Positions 1-7,814 of a stretch of DNA of 64,000 nucleotides are shown here, in pieces. The position numbers and the translations under genes were made by a program. Position 1 is the first letter of the stretch; each line of letters starts with the position of its first letter. Source of the DNA: Peribacillus acanthi (GTDB lineage Bacteria; Bacillota; Bacilli; Bacillales; DSM-1321); assembly GCF_003073175.1 (NCBI RefSeq), contig NZ_QBBX01000008.1, positions 531 through 64,530 on the forward strand, written 5' to 3'. The notes below the pieces were generated by a model. That model was given only the letters and a program-made list of their open reading frames with translations, was not told where the DNA came from and did not search any database.

Positions 1-798
1 AGGAAAAAGCCATTTCCTCCTGATAAGTTGGAAAAAGAAGAATGGAAAGAAATTAAGGAAAGTACGACAGACCCTGAAAGTGGCTACTATGTGAAAGATG
101 AACGAACCAAACAGTTTGCGTATTCGTTCCATGCAACCACAGATGAAAAAGGATTTGTATTAGGCACGATAGTAACTCCGGGAAATGTACACGATAGTCA
201 TCTGTTACAACCACTAGTAGAGAAGGTAATAGAAAAAGTAAAGAAGCCACTTGCAGTCGCTGCTGATGCAGCTTATAAAACGCCAGCGATTGCGAACTTT
301 TTATTAGAAAATCAATTGTTACCTGTCCTTCCTTACACTCGTCCAAAAACTAAAGATGGTTTCTTCCGAAAGAATGATTATGTGTATGATGAGTATTATG
401 ATTGTTATCTCTGCCCACAAGGGCAGGTCTTAAAATACACGACGACTACGAAGGAAGGATATCGGCAATATAAATCAAATTCATCGATTTGTGTAAAATG
501 TCCGTTTCTATCGCAATGTACGGAAAGTAAAAACCATCAAAAACTTATACAGCGTCATATTTGGGAAGCTTACTTAGAAGAGGCAGAACATCTACGTCAC
601 AACGATGTAATCAAACAGATATACGCGAAACGCAAGGAGACGGTTGAACGTGTTTTTGCAGATGCGAAAGAAAAGCATGGTATGCGATGGACAACCTTAC
701 GAGGTCTCAAAAAATTGTCTATGCAGGCGATGCTTACGTTTGCTGCCATCAATTTAAAGAAAATGGCAACTTGGACTTGGCAACCTGCTAGAGTGTGA
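1..798 (+). CDS. IS1182-family transposase, 3' part (5' end outside window)
   Basis: The reading frame is open from base 1, so the true start lies upstream of the window; the TTG at 28 is not a start. What is visible is the C-terminal half of a DDE transposase: a VHDSHLL stretch, a second catalytic Asp in the context AADAAYKT, a cysteine-rich insert (CYLCPQG, then CVKCPFLSQC) and a C-terminal ETVERVFADAKEKHGMR block that carries the conserved Glu. This order is typical of IS1182-type transposases. No frameshift is seen in the visible part, so the enzyme may be intact. A terminator follows 220 bases later. Family assignment rests on recognised motifs; a related IS4/IS5-group subfamily is possible. 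Confidence 0.85.
   Translation, partial: RKKPFPPDKLEKEEWKEIKESTTDPESGYYVKDERTKQFAYSFHATTDEKGFVLGTIVTPGNVHDSHLLQPLVEKVIEKVKKPLAVAADAAYKTPAIANFLLENQLLPVLPYTRPKTKDGFFRKNDYVYDEYYDCYLCPQGQVLKYTTTTKEGYRQYKSNSSICVKCPFLSQCTESKNHQKLIQRHIWEAYLEEAEHLRHNDVIKQIYAKRKETVERVFADAKEKHGMRWTTLRGLKKLSMQAMLTFAAINLKKMATWTWQPARV
1..798 (+). mobile_element. Insertion sequence (IS1182-like), right portion
   Basis: Defined only by the transposase. The right terminal inverted repeat was not identified because the left end is outside the window and there is nothing to pair it with. The element could end anywhere between the transposase stop and the terminator near 1046; if it ends that late, the palindromic repeat at 808-935 would lie inside it. 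Confidence 0.6.
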
Positions 799-807
799 GC
801 CAAACTA

Positions 808-935
808 GTTGATTGGAGTGGAGGGCGCTTGACTCCTGGGGGATTAGCAGGACAGGTGAGATCCCGCAGGAGCGTTAGCGACGAGGAAGCTCACCGCCTG
901 CCCCCGGAAAGCAAGTGCCTGGAGCGGAAATCAAC
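808..935. repeat. Dispersed palindromic repeat, copy A (~128 bp)
   Basis: Starts GTTGATTGGAG and ends GGAAATCAAC, so the outer 7 bases are complementary. Inner paired blocks are GCGCTTG (824-830) with CAAGTGC (912-918), GCAGG (847-851) with CCTGC (897-901), and GGTGAG (855-860) with CTCACC (890-895), with a GC-rich apical part between. It is far richer in GC than its surroundings. A second copy at 41756-41882 has the same layout with different stem sequences. It lies 10 bases after the transposase stop. Confidence 0.85.
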
Positions 936-964
936 GTATTTTAACCACAATCCTATTCAAAAAT

Positions 965-1005
965 GACAAAAGGTATAGAGAGGGTTCCTCTCTATGCCTT
1001 TTGTC
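965..1005. repeat. Near-perfect 19-bp inverted repeat
   Basis: GACAAAAGGTATAGAGAGG and its complement separated by three bases, with one G-T pair. It is too regular to be chance and sits between the palindromic repeat and a terminator. It has no T run directly after it, so it may be a readthrough-blocking or terminal structure of the insertion sequence. Confidence 0.65.
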
Positions 1006-1014
1006 GACAATCTG

Positions 1015-1046
1015 CAACGTCATCAAAGATGGCGTTGTTTTTTTTT
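1015..1046 (+). terminator. Rho-independent terminator after the transposase
   Basis: Ten-base stem (CAACGTCATC / GATGGCGTTG, one G-T pair), three-base loop, followed by nine T. Confidence 0.8.
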
Positions 1047-1415
1047 ATTATAAAATCTTTTATAAAAAATTTTACCTTTTCCTCTATGGAGAAAAGAATT
1101 TAACTTTAGACCCAAACTGAGCAGTAATGGGAAATGAAAAAAGGATAAAAAACTGCACTTTTTATTCTTTTCAAGTATTTCTATTTTTCTATCAAGTTTT
1201 TCTAAAAACTTGGATGCCTTGTATGTTTGTTTATTATTATTAATTGAACGAACTAATAATGATAGAGTTTTTTTGAAACTTATTTAAGGTGGGATACGGG
1301 TTATTCTGTTAAAACTAGCATAATTTAATTTGTTATCCTCTTTTCAAAGATTTTGTATACTAGTCCAATCTATTCTAGTATTTTTTCATAATCTATTTTG
1401 AAGGGAGGGAAATTT
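1047..1415. other. AT-rich intergenic stretch without a gene
   Basis: Runs of A and T with stops in all frames; only the upstream region of the following spore-surface-like gene. No convincing sigma factor motif could be assigned. Confidence 0.6.
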
Positions 1416-1928
1416 ATGAGTTTTTTTTGTGGTTGTAAGTGTTTATCTAATTGTTGTCATAGTTTTTGTCCACCATCTCCAACACCACCATCATCTCAAG
1501 AACAATTTATTCGTGCGTATGGGTCTTTGTATGGGGATTTTACAGCTCGTATTGCAACAGCAAACGTTCCTATCGAATTTGATAGTGAAGGTCCTGAATT
1601 CAATACAGCTGCTAATCCTTTTACTGATACCATTGTCATCCTTGTTAGCGGTGTCTATGAAATATCGGCAAGTCTAGACACCACTTTAAATACTACTGAA
1701 TTAGCAATATACGGCATTAGAAGAAATAACGTTGTAATATCTGGTTCAGAATTTACTTTAGCACCATTTACTTCAATAACTTCACATATTGGAGCAACAA
1801 TACAAGTATTCTTAGACGCAGGAGATATAATTACTTTTGTACCTACTTCAGTTGTTGGGACCGTAACTTACGGTAGAGCAAAACTTACAGTAAATCGCAT
1901 AGGGATTGAAGATAATAATGAAAATTAA
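1416..1928 (+). CDS. Exosporium BclA-C-terminal-like (C1q/TNF fold) protein
   Basis: 170 aa. The start at 1416 is chosen because GGGAGGG lies 5-6 bases upstream; the open frame extends six codons further but across the ribosome binding site. The first ~18 residues are cysteine-rich (FFCGCKCLSNCCHSFC), then a proline/serine hinge (PPSPTPPSS), then ~135 residues of alternating hydrophobic strands (IVILVSGVYEISASL, GATIQVFLDAGDIITFVP) like the C-terminal trimerising domain of BclA-type spore glycoproteins and other C1q-like bacterial proteins. Known members lie on the exosporium or spore crust. There is no collagen-like GXX region here, so this would be a stalkless form with a Cys-rich anchor. 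Monocistronic; the function is inferred from fold-like features only. Confidence 0.6.
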   Translation: MSFFCGCKCLSNCCHSFCPPSPTPPSSQEQFIRAYGSLYGDFTARIATANVPIEFDSEGPEFNTAANPFTDTIVILVSGVYEISASLDTTLNTTELAIYGIRRNNVVISGSEFTLAPFTSITSHIGATIQVFLDAGDIITFVPTSVVGTVTYGRAKLTVNRIGIEDNNEN

Positions 1929-2282
1929 ATTGGATTATAAAACATTTAATTTTTATCAGTACTCTTGGAAGGGAAACAAATACTCCTGTCTTTGTTCAAC
2001 TAATAATGAGACTATATAAAAATATATAGATTTTAGTATAATAAGAGTATTTATCCACTAAATCTAGGAAAATAGTTTGGAAATATAAAGAAGGGCTTGT
2101 ATCCTTTTTCTCATTTCTTACAAGAAGGCTTGTTTCCTCAAATTATGCATGCTATTATCAAAAACAAGACATATATTCCAAATTTATCCTATATACTTTC
2201 CATCGAGAGTAAAGGTCCTATCCAGTTTAGCATTACGCACATAACTGAATAGGACCTTTTTGTATAGAAAGGGGGAGATAGT
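1929..2282. other. Intergenic region with one terminator
   Basis: AT-rich; contains the terminator at 2211-2262 and the leader of the small ORF at 2283. Nothing else supported. Confidence 0.5.
2211..2262 (+). terminator. Hairpin terminator
   Basis: Arms AAGGTCCTAT-C-CAGTT and AACTG-A-ATAGGACCTT (15 pairs around one mismatch) with a 15-17 base loop, then TTTT. It lies 280 bases after the exosporium-like gene and 20 bases before the next small gene, so it may end the former transcript or act as an attenuator of the latter. Confidence 0.65.
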
Positions 2283-2420
2283 GTGTTTTGGTTCAGGTGG
2301 TTTGAACAGGTATTACAATTGTTTGCCGTAACTGCCACCATATTTACCACAATCACAATAGGAATCAAAAATTTAAAAGACATGAAGAAGAAACCAAAAA
2401 GAAAAAGACGTTTCTTATAA
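2283..2420 (+). CDS. Small membrane-type protein, 45 aa, basic tail
   Basis: GTG start 8 bases after AAAGGGGGAG. The product starts with an aromatic amphipathic segment (FWFRWFEQ), has a ~22-residue hydrophobic stretch rich in Thr, Val and Ile (LFAVTATIFTTITIGI) and ends with a strongly basic tail (KKKPKRKRRFL). This fits a single-span or membrane-bound peptide. It resembles no family I can name. The strong ribosome binding site and the continuous frame between two hairpins support it being a real gene. Its last codons overlap a hairpin at 2407-2430 that could help end transcription. Confidence 0.55.
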   Translation: MFWFRWFEQVLQLFAVTATIFTTITIGIKNLKDMKKKPKRKRRFL

Positions 2421-2570
2421 AGAAAACGTCGTCAAATTTGTATACTGTACCTTCATTATAATCGTTTCCTCACTAAAAGATACCGTAATTTACCTTGCTT
2501 CATGACATTTTCGTGAAGAGGATATAAAGAGGAATATATGTCACTTTTAAAAAGGGAAGGGGAATGGCAA

Positions 2571-3518
2571 ATGAGTAATGTACATTTAATTCCATATAGG
2601 GTACAAGCTTTAGTGAGACAGGTCACTGAAATTCCGGAGGGCGTGCAATATGTCGAAGCCCCTATGATTTGGGAGCAAGGAGAAAAGGGAGAAGGGGTAG
2701 TGGTGGCTGTCATTGACACAGGATGTGACGCCCATCATCCAGACTTTGAATGGCAAATCATTGGGGGCTATAATTTCACAACCGATTATAACGGTGATGT
2801 AGATTATTTCATAGATAACAATGGTCATGGCACACATGTATGCGGAACAATCGGGGCGATTGAAAATAATAACGGCGTAATTGGGGTGGCACCGAAAGTA
2901 AAGCTGCTCGTGTTAAAAGCGTTAACAGGCACAGGGGCGGGAACTCTAGAGTGGGTTACACAAGCTATCGAATATGCGATTCACTGGCGCGGGCCAAATC
3001 AGGAAGAAGTTCGGATTATCTCCATGTCACTTGGAAGCAGTACGAATGATTTACGGCTTCATAGATCGATTCAAGAAGCTGTTCGCCAAAACATACTGGT
3101 CGTTTGTGCAGCAGGAAACTCAGGAGATGGGGAACACGGGACAAATGAATATGATTATCCAGGCTCCTATCCTGAAGTAGTACAAGTAGGCTCAGTGAAT
3201 TTACAAGGGGAAATTTCAAACTTCAGCAACTCCAATCATGAAGTAGATTTGGTCGCTCCAGGGGAAGGGATTCTTTCTACTTATTTAAATGGGGAATATG
3301 CAAAGTTGTCAGGGACATCGATGGCTACTCCCCATGTGTCCGGAGCTGCGGCCCTATTGCTTAGCCAATTCGAAAAGACCATGAATAAAAAAATGACTGA
3401 ACCAGAGTTGTATAATCTGTTAGTTAAAAAAACAATTCCTATTAAATATAACCGAAACGAACAAGGGAACGGGGTGTTGAAATTATTCTCTTCCAGCGCA
3501 GAACATACAGCTGTTTAA
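2571..3518 (+). CDS. ispA: Intracellular subtilisin-like serine protease IspA
   Basis: 315 aa, no signal peptide. Start 2571 is chosen because AAGGGAAGGGG lies just upstream and because it gives the standard ISP N-terminus with the LIPY motif (residues 6-9), the short inhibitory pro-segment signature of intracellular subtilisins. The catalytic triad is Asp49 (VIDTGCD), His86 (NGHGTHV) and Ser250 (GTSMATPH), with the oxyanion Asn in AAGNSGD. B. subtilis IspA is 319 aa and aligns over the full length. These enzymes degrade cytoplasmic protein at the onset of sporulation and stationary phase. Monocistronic with a terminator directly after; convergent with the tasA operon. Confidence 0.95.
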   Translation: MSNVHLIPYRVQALVRQVTEIPEGVQYVEAPMIWEQGEKGEGVVVAVIDTGCDAHHPDFEWQIIGGYNFTTDYNGDVDYFIDNNGHGTHVCGTIGAIENNNGVIGVAPKVKLLVLKALTGTGAGTLEWVTQAIEYAIHWRGPNQEEVRIISMSLGSSTNDLRLHRSIQEAVRQNILVVCAAGNSGDGEHGTNEYDYPGSYPEVVQVGSVNLQGEISNFSNSNHEVDLVAPGEGILSTYLNGEYAKLSGTSMATPHVSGAAALLLSQFEKTMNKKMTEPELYNLLVKKTIPIKYNRNEQGNGVLKLFSSSAEHTAV

Positions 3519-3529
3519 TAATAAAACAT

Positions 3530-3566
3530 AAATCCAGCCGTTATCCCGAAAACGGCTGGATTTGCT
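3530..3566. terminator. Terminator between ispA and tasA
   Basis: AAATCCAGCCGTT / AACGGCTGGATTT stem with a 7-base loop followed by a T-rich run; A-rich on the left, so it can serve both convergent genes. Confidence 0.85.
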
Positions 3567-3622
3567 TTCTTTTTAGTAGCAACTAAAGAGAATGAAACAG
3601 ATTTTTTCTTTTTGAAATCAAA

Positions 3623-4237
3623 CTAATTATTTTCTGGATCTAAGTCATCATAATACGTTCCAGGTGTCTGCTCAGCATTAAATGTCCAATCTACACGAAG
3701 CTTATCACCTTGGAATTGGTTTTGATCTTCTCCATTATCAACAAACTGGAATAATACAAATATTTTTTCTTTAAGGCCAGCAGGGATTCCATCTGGTCTT
3801 TGAGTGTTGCCTACAAACTCATCAATGGCAGTTAAATCTGGTTTTTGCTCTTTTAAATCAAATAGTGTCGTCTCAACAACAGGGACAGTTGCGCTGCTGG
3901 TATTATACATAATCGTCACTTTAATATGCTTGGCGAAGTCGTCTGAATTATCGCCTTTCCAATCTTCAACCGTGTATTTTGTATCGAGTAATACTCTGTT
4001 GATTTCCAATGTACCGTTGTTTTCTAAAGTGAATTCACGATAGATTTCGTCTCCAGGTTTAAGATTGTTGATGTTAATGACAGCATTAGGATTCACGGCT
4101 AAATCCAATGTTCCTGCAGCAAATGTATTGTTCGTTTGGACTGTGTCGCTAAAGTAGGCGAACGTTCCTCCACTCATTAAAGATAATCCCAATGCAGCCG
4201 TCATGACACCTTTACTTACCGCCTTTGTAAAATTCAT
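3623..4237 (-). CDS. tasA: TasA/camelysin-family biofilm fibre protein
   Basis: 204 aa. Start 4237 is used because GGGGGAT precedes it; the in-frame ATG at 4252 overlaps that site. A signal peptide (residues 1-28, ending near GTFAYF) is followed by the family hallmark FSDTVQTNNTFAAGTLDLAV and a domain of the TasA/CalY type (Peptidase_M73, camelysin). TasA proteins are processed by SipW, secreted, and polymerise into the protein fibres of the biofilm matrix; camelysin homologues were described as surface metalloproteases. The gene lies last in a TapA-like/SipW/TasA operon, which favours the fibre role. It could equally be called calY; length is near that of camelysin (~200 aa) and shorter than B. 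subtilis TasA (261 aa). Confidence 0.85.
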   Translation of the reverse strand: MNFTKAVSKGVMTAALGLSLMSGGTFAYFSDTVQTNNTFAAGTLDLAVNPNAVININNLKPGDEIYREFTLENNGTLEINRVLLDTKYTVEDWKGDNSDDFAKHIKVTIMYNTSSATVPVVETTLFDLKEQKPDLTAIDEFVGNTQRPDGIPAGLKEKIFVLFQFVDNGEDQNQFQGDKLRVDWTFNAEQTPGTYYDDLDPENN

Positions 4238-4325
4238 TACTTCATCCCCCATTCAAAATATGTAAGAAAATATATTAAACTCTTATGTATCCTTTAATAC
4301 ATAGGAGGCTTAACCAAATATTGAA

Positions 4326-4883
4326 TCATGATAATTGAGACTTTTTTGTTTCTAAATCCTTTGCGGCAACTATGATTGAGCGCACTGCTGAAATGAACAA
4401 TAGTAAACCAGGAATAAATAATAACAGGGCAGAGCCGACTTTTGAGTTAGCCACGTTCATGGCATAGCCTATGTATGGGATTGTAAAGTTCGCATATTTA
4501 CCAATGACGTCTTGTGATGAAACTTTCCATAAATCAGGACCATCATTGTTGTCACCCTTCGTTTTATAGCTAACATTTCCGTTTTCATTCACTACGGAAA
4601 TGATTCTATGAGTGATTAGTTTTTGATCTTTTTGGAAGGTGATGATATCGCCTTTTTTATACTTAGTTGTGTTGTCGGCTAGTTTGATTGATATGATGGA
4701 CCCAGTTTTAAATGTGGGTTCCATCGATCCAGATAGTACCGCCTTTACTTGGTGACCTAATATGGTAGGCTCTCCTCCAGATAATCTCGAGGACAAAACA
4801 ATCATCGCTAATATACAGACAATAAATAGGAAAGAGCCTCCTATCAATCTATAGGCTACCATCAGTATTTTTTTCATCTTCAT
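4326..4883 (-). CDS. sipW: Signal peptidase I, ER-type (SipW)
   Basis: 185 aa with an N-terminal membrane segment (residues 9-31) and a C-terminal one (about 150-172). The nucleophile is Ser53 in LSGSMEPTF and the general base is His92 in LITHRI rather than the Lys of ordinary bacterial signal peptidases; this Ser/His pair marks the archaeal/eukaryotic ER-type SipW. SipW cleaves the precursors of TasA and TapA. Its start overlaps the end of the upstream gene by 35 bases, and tasA follows 88 bases downstream, reproducing the tapA-sipW-tasA order of B. subtilis. Confidence 0.93.
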   Translation of the reverse strand: MKMKKILMVAYRLIGGSFLFIVCILAMIVLSSRLSGGEPTILGHQVKAVLSGSMEPTFKTGSIISIKLADNTTKYKKGDIITFQKDQKLITHRIISVVNENGNVSYKTKGDNNDGPDLWKVSSQDVIGKYANFTIPYIGYAMNVANSKVGSALLLFIPGLLLFISAVRSIIVAAKDLETKKSQLS

Positions 4884-5619
4884 TCATTACCTCTCCCTCA
4901 ACTAAATCACTTGGTGTGGATTCCTCATTTTGAGCTCCTTGTTCCTCCATGGCTTTTTCATCTCCATTCTTTATCTCACTCTCAACTAAATCTCTTGGAG
5001 TTGATTCCTCTTCCTGAGGCTGTTGTTTTTCCAAAGCTTTTTCATCTTCATTTTTAATCTCTTCCACAATTAAATCTCCTGATGTCGATTCTTTGTCTTT
5101 CATAGCTTTATCTTCTAAATCTTTAATCTGAGAACGGATTGAAGAAAGGATGGTAGCTAGATATTGAAAATCAATCTTAGTTCGCACTTCCTTTATCAGA
5201 CTATCAACGTTTTTATACCCTTTATGCACAAAATCATAGTCTTGAATTTCAAGTGCTTGCTGAGAGTGTGAGCTTAATTCAAAATGTACGCTTTCCAATT
5301 CATTTAATAAATGAGCCAAATCTTGATCAGTTTGGATGATTGCAAACTGATTTTCCTGTAATTCTTGAAGTGATGAATCAGGTGAATAAGGTGAGATGGA
5401 TTCATATTTGTTGTAAATAGATGCTGCAATAGATTGGGCTTTATTTTCTAGCTGTTTAATCGTAGAAGGAAAAACAAAGGCAGCAGACATTTCAACCGAA
5501 TCTATTGATGCTTGTCTAGAAAATGAAGCTTCCGTTTCACCTACTAATTGAACACCTGTATAAAAAGAAATGCAGCATATACAGGGAAGGATGATGGCTT
5601 TATGGAAAGCATCCTTCAT
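4849..5619 (-). CDS. TapA-like secreted protein with acidic C-terminal repeats (DUF4047-like)
   Basis: 256 aa from the ATG at 5619, which follows a near-consensus AAAGGAGG; the open frame continues upstream but has no better signal. Layout: signal sequence/membrane segment (about 5-28) with a Cys cluster CICC, a short FSRQASIDSVEMSAAFVFP stretch resembling the post-cleavage region of TasA-family proteins, a helical coiled-coil-like middle (about 50-170), then three ~23-28-residue charged repeats of the form EKAMEEQ...EESTP.DLVE.EIKN.D (about 172-250). By position it is the counterpart of TapA, which anchors TasA fibres; the middle part does not look like B. subtilis TapA and rather recalls DUF4047 proteins found beside sipW in other bacilli. 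Function is inferred from the operon. Confidence 0.65.
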   Translation of the reverse strand: MKDAFHKAIILPCICCISFYTGVQLVGETEASFSRQASIDSVEMSAAFVFPSTIKQLENKAQSIAASIYNKYESISPYSPDSSLQELQENQFAIIQTDQDLAHLLNELESVHFELSSHSQQALEIQDYDFVHKGYKNVDSLIKEVRTKIDFQYLATILSSIRSQIKDLEDKAMKDKESTSGDLIVEEIKNEDEKALEKQQPQEEESTPRDLVESEIKNGDEKAMEEQGAQNEESTPSDLVEGEVMNEDEKNTDGSL

Positions 5620-5849
5620 TGCATTGCCTCCTTTCCTGACCGCTTTATAGCATTCATTATCTCTGAAAGCTTTGAAAAGTGTTATTGGGTTATTTTCAGC
5701 TCGAATAGAAGTAGATTTTTGTCGGAAAGACTCACAATCTATGAATTTTGGGAGAAAATCACCCAATAATTAACCCAATTGACCATTCGTCGATATTTTT
5801 TGATAATTCAAATTGTTACAGCTCAACATTTTAAAGAAGAGGTGAGTCC
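5620..5849. promoter_or_regulatory. Divergent control region of the fibre operon and the neutral protease
   Basis: 230 bases between divergent starts carry the promoters of both transcripts. In-frame extension of the tapA-like ORF covers most of it, so its coding capacity is not a sign of a gene. No operator could be assigned with confidence. Confidence 0.5.
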
Positions 5850-7586
5850 ATGAAAAAGAAAACCCAGAAGAAAATGAAGGCAAAGGTAGTCATTCCCACA
5901 GTTTTAGCGTTATCCGTAGCATTTGGAGGTCTTACTTTTCCAACCACTCAGGTGAATGCGACAGAAGCCACAGTGTTATTTCAAGCTGAAGGGTTAAGTA
6001 AGGAAGAGGTAGTAAAAGCGTATCTTCAATCACAAGTGGCTGATGTAGGAGCGAAGACAGCTATCAACATTGGAAATCAATTTAAAGTAATTAGTGAAAA
6101 GAGTGATAGTACCACGAATACATATCATGTACGTACTATCGAGCAATACAAGGGAATTCCGATTTACGGAACTGGTCAAGCGGTAGCGTTGGATCAGAAT
6201 AACAACGTGTATGCTTCATTTGGTAAAGTAACACAAAGATTAGCCCGAACCATCATTCCAACTGAAGCATCGATTTCCGAAGATGATGCCATTGCAACAG
6301 CGAAAGAAGGGGTTGAGGCAGAAATCGGTCCTGTGAAGCATTATGATGGGATAGAATCTGAGCTGACCATTTATCCACATGAAGGTCAATACTATTTAAC
6401 GTATTTAGTGAAGGCATCCACATCAGTTCCAGCACCGGGATACTTCCATTATTTTGTAGATGCTACAACGGGAGAGGTGATTGATAGCTTTAATGCTGTA
6501 CATGAAGCGGATATACCAGAGGTTACGCCTATCTCGGGGAGAGGTTTAGATGCATTAGGGAAAATGCAGAGCTTTATTGCTGTAAAAGATGCTGCATCTG
6601 GGACTAGCTACTTGCATGGAGCAGCCATTGCAGGGGGGACAACTACTAATCCTAACATCGTACCTGTTCACACTTATGAAGCAAGACGTATGGGTGAAAC
6701 TCCATTCATCCTTTTATCGGGACTATTTGGGTTTACAGGTTTTGAAGTCGAAACAAAAACGAATTTCTTTGCAGATCCTGCTGCAGTCTCAGCTCATACT
6801 AACGCAATTAAAGTGAACAACTATTATCAAAGCATTCACAAGCGTAACAGCTTAGATGGTAATGGTATGCCGTTAGTTAGTACCGTTCATATTGGTTCTA
6901 AATGGAATAATGCAGCTTGGAACGGAAAGCAAATGCTATACGGAGATGGCGATGGGGTGACTTTCAGCTCATTAGCCGGAGGATTGGATGTAGCGGGTCA
7001 TGAGATGACTCACGGTGTAATTGAAAAGACGGCAAACTTAACATACAAAGATGAGTCGGGAGCAATCAACGAGTCTCTTGCTGATATTTTTGGGGCATTG
7101 GCTGAAATGCATGCAAATGGAACTACTAGTCCATCAGAGTGGGAAATGGGAGAAGATATTTTCACTCCATACAAAGCTGGAGATGGTGGATTACGCTCTT
7201 TAAGTGATCCAGGCTCTAAACCTCTAAGTACAGCTTATCTACCATCAGGCCGCTACCCAGATCATTACGAAGGTCGCTACTTAGGGACTTTAGATAAAGG
7301 CGGTGTTCATATTAACAGCAGTATAAATAACAAGGCAGCCTATCTTATTTCTGAGGGTGGCACACATTACGGAGTGACCGTTACAGGGATTACTAGACAA
7401 AAAACAGAGAAAATCTTCTACCGTGCCCTAACACTTTATTTGACACCATCATCTGGTTTCAAAGATATGCGTAAAGCTGCTATTCAAGCTGCTAGAGACC
7501 TGTATCCTGATAGAAGTGGTGCTCCATCTAAAGAAACGAAAGCAGTTATTGATGCTTACAATGCTGTTGGAGTTCCTGCAGAGTAA
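5850..7586 (+). CDS. npr: Neutral protease (bacillolysin, M4/thermolysin family), full precursor
   Basis: 578 aa. Signal peptide (1-38, lysine-rich start, ends near VNATEA), FTP and PepSY propeptide domains (about 45-215), then the M4 catalytic and alpha-helical domains. Zinc ligands and catalytic residues are visible: H384-E385-x-x-H388 (GHEMTHG), E408 (NESLADIFG) and the active-site His487 (GGVHINSSI). It is a secreted zinc metalloprotease for nutrient protein. GAGGTGAG precedes the ATG. The gene directly downstream encodes an NprR-type regulator, the known activator of such proteases in the B. cereus group. All catalytic residues are present, so activity is expected. Confidence 0.95.
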   Translation: MKKKTQKKMKAKVVIPTVLALSVAFGGLTFPTTQVNATEATVLFQAEGLSKEEVVKAYLQSQVADVGAKTAINIGNQFKVISEKSDSTTNTYHVRTIEQYKGIPIYGTGQAVALDQNNNVYASFGKVTQRLARTIIPTEASISEDDAIATAKEGVEAEIGPVKHYDGIESELTIYPHEGQYYLTYLVKASTSVPAPGYFHYFVDATTGEVIDSFNAVHEADIPEVTPISGRGLDALGKMQSFIAVKDAASGTSYLHGAAIAGGTTTNPNIVPVHTYEARRMGETPFILLSGLFGFTGFEVETKTNFFADPAAVSAHTNAIKVNNYYQSIHKRNSLDGNGMPLVSTVHIGSKWNNAAWNGKQMLYGDGDGVTFSSLAGGLDVAGHEMTHGVIEKTANLTYKDESGAINESLADIFGALAEMHANGTTSPSEWEMGEDIFTPYKAGDGGLRSLSDPGSKPLSTAYLPSGRYPDHYEGRYLGTLDKGGVHINSSINNKAAYLISEGGTHYGVTVTGITRQKTEKIFYRALTLYLTPSSGFKDMRKAAIQAARDLYPDRSGAPSKETKAVIDAYNAVGVPAE

Positions 7587-7592
7587 CTTTTT

Positions 7593-7630
7593 AAAAACCA
7601 TGAAGGAGTAATCTTTCATGGTTTTTTTAT
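7593..7630 (+). terminator. Terminator after npr
   Basis: AAAAACCATGAA / TTCATGGTTTTT stem with a 9-base loop and T run; separates npr from the regulator. Confidence 0.85.
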
Positions 7631-7814
7631 GGGATTTATTTGTTTCTTAAGAACCATACGGTGAGAAATTTCATAGGTAGGAAGTTTTGAAATGAAAAAT
7701 TAAGAAGGAAGACCTTATAAACGTAAAGAAATACTGTATTAATATTATAATTTTATGAATATTTTGTTCTAACCACCTTTAGATTTTCTTAATTTTCACA
7801 AAGGAGAGACACAC

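Noticed and set aside
1387-1395. CATAATCTA as a sigma-K -10 element for the exosporium-like gene
   Set aside because: It lies too close to the ribosome binding site and no -35 AC at the right distance is present.
1918-2019. 33-codon ORF overlapping the end of the exosporium-like gene
   Set aside because: It lacks a ribosome binding site, is AT-rich with Asn/Lys/Tyr composition expected by chance, and has no recognisable sequence.
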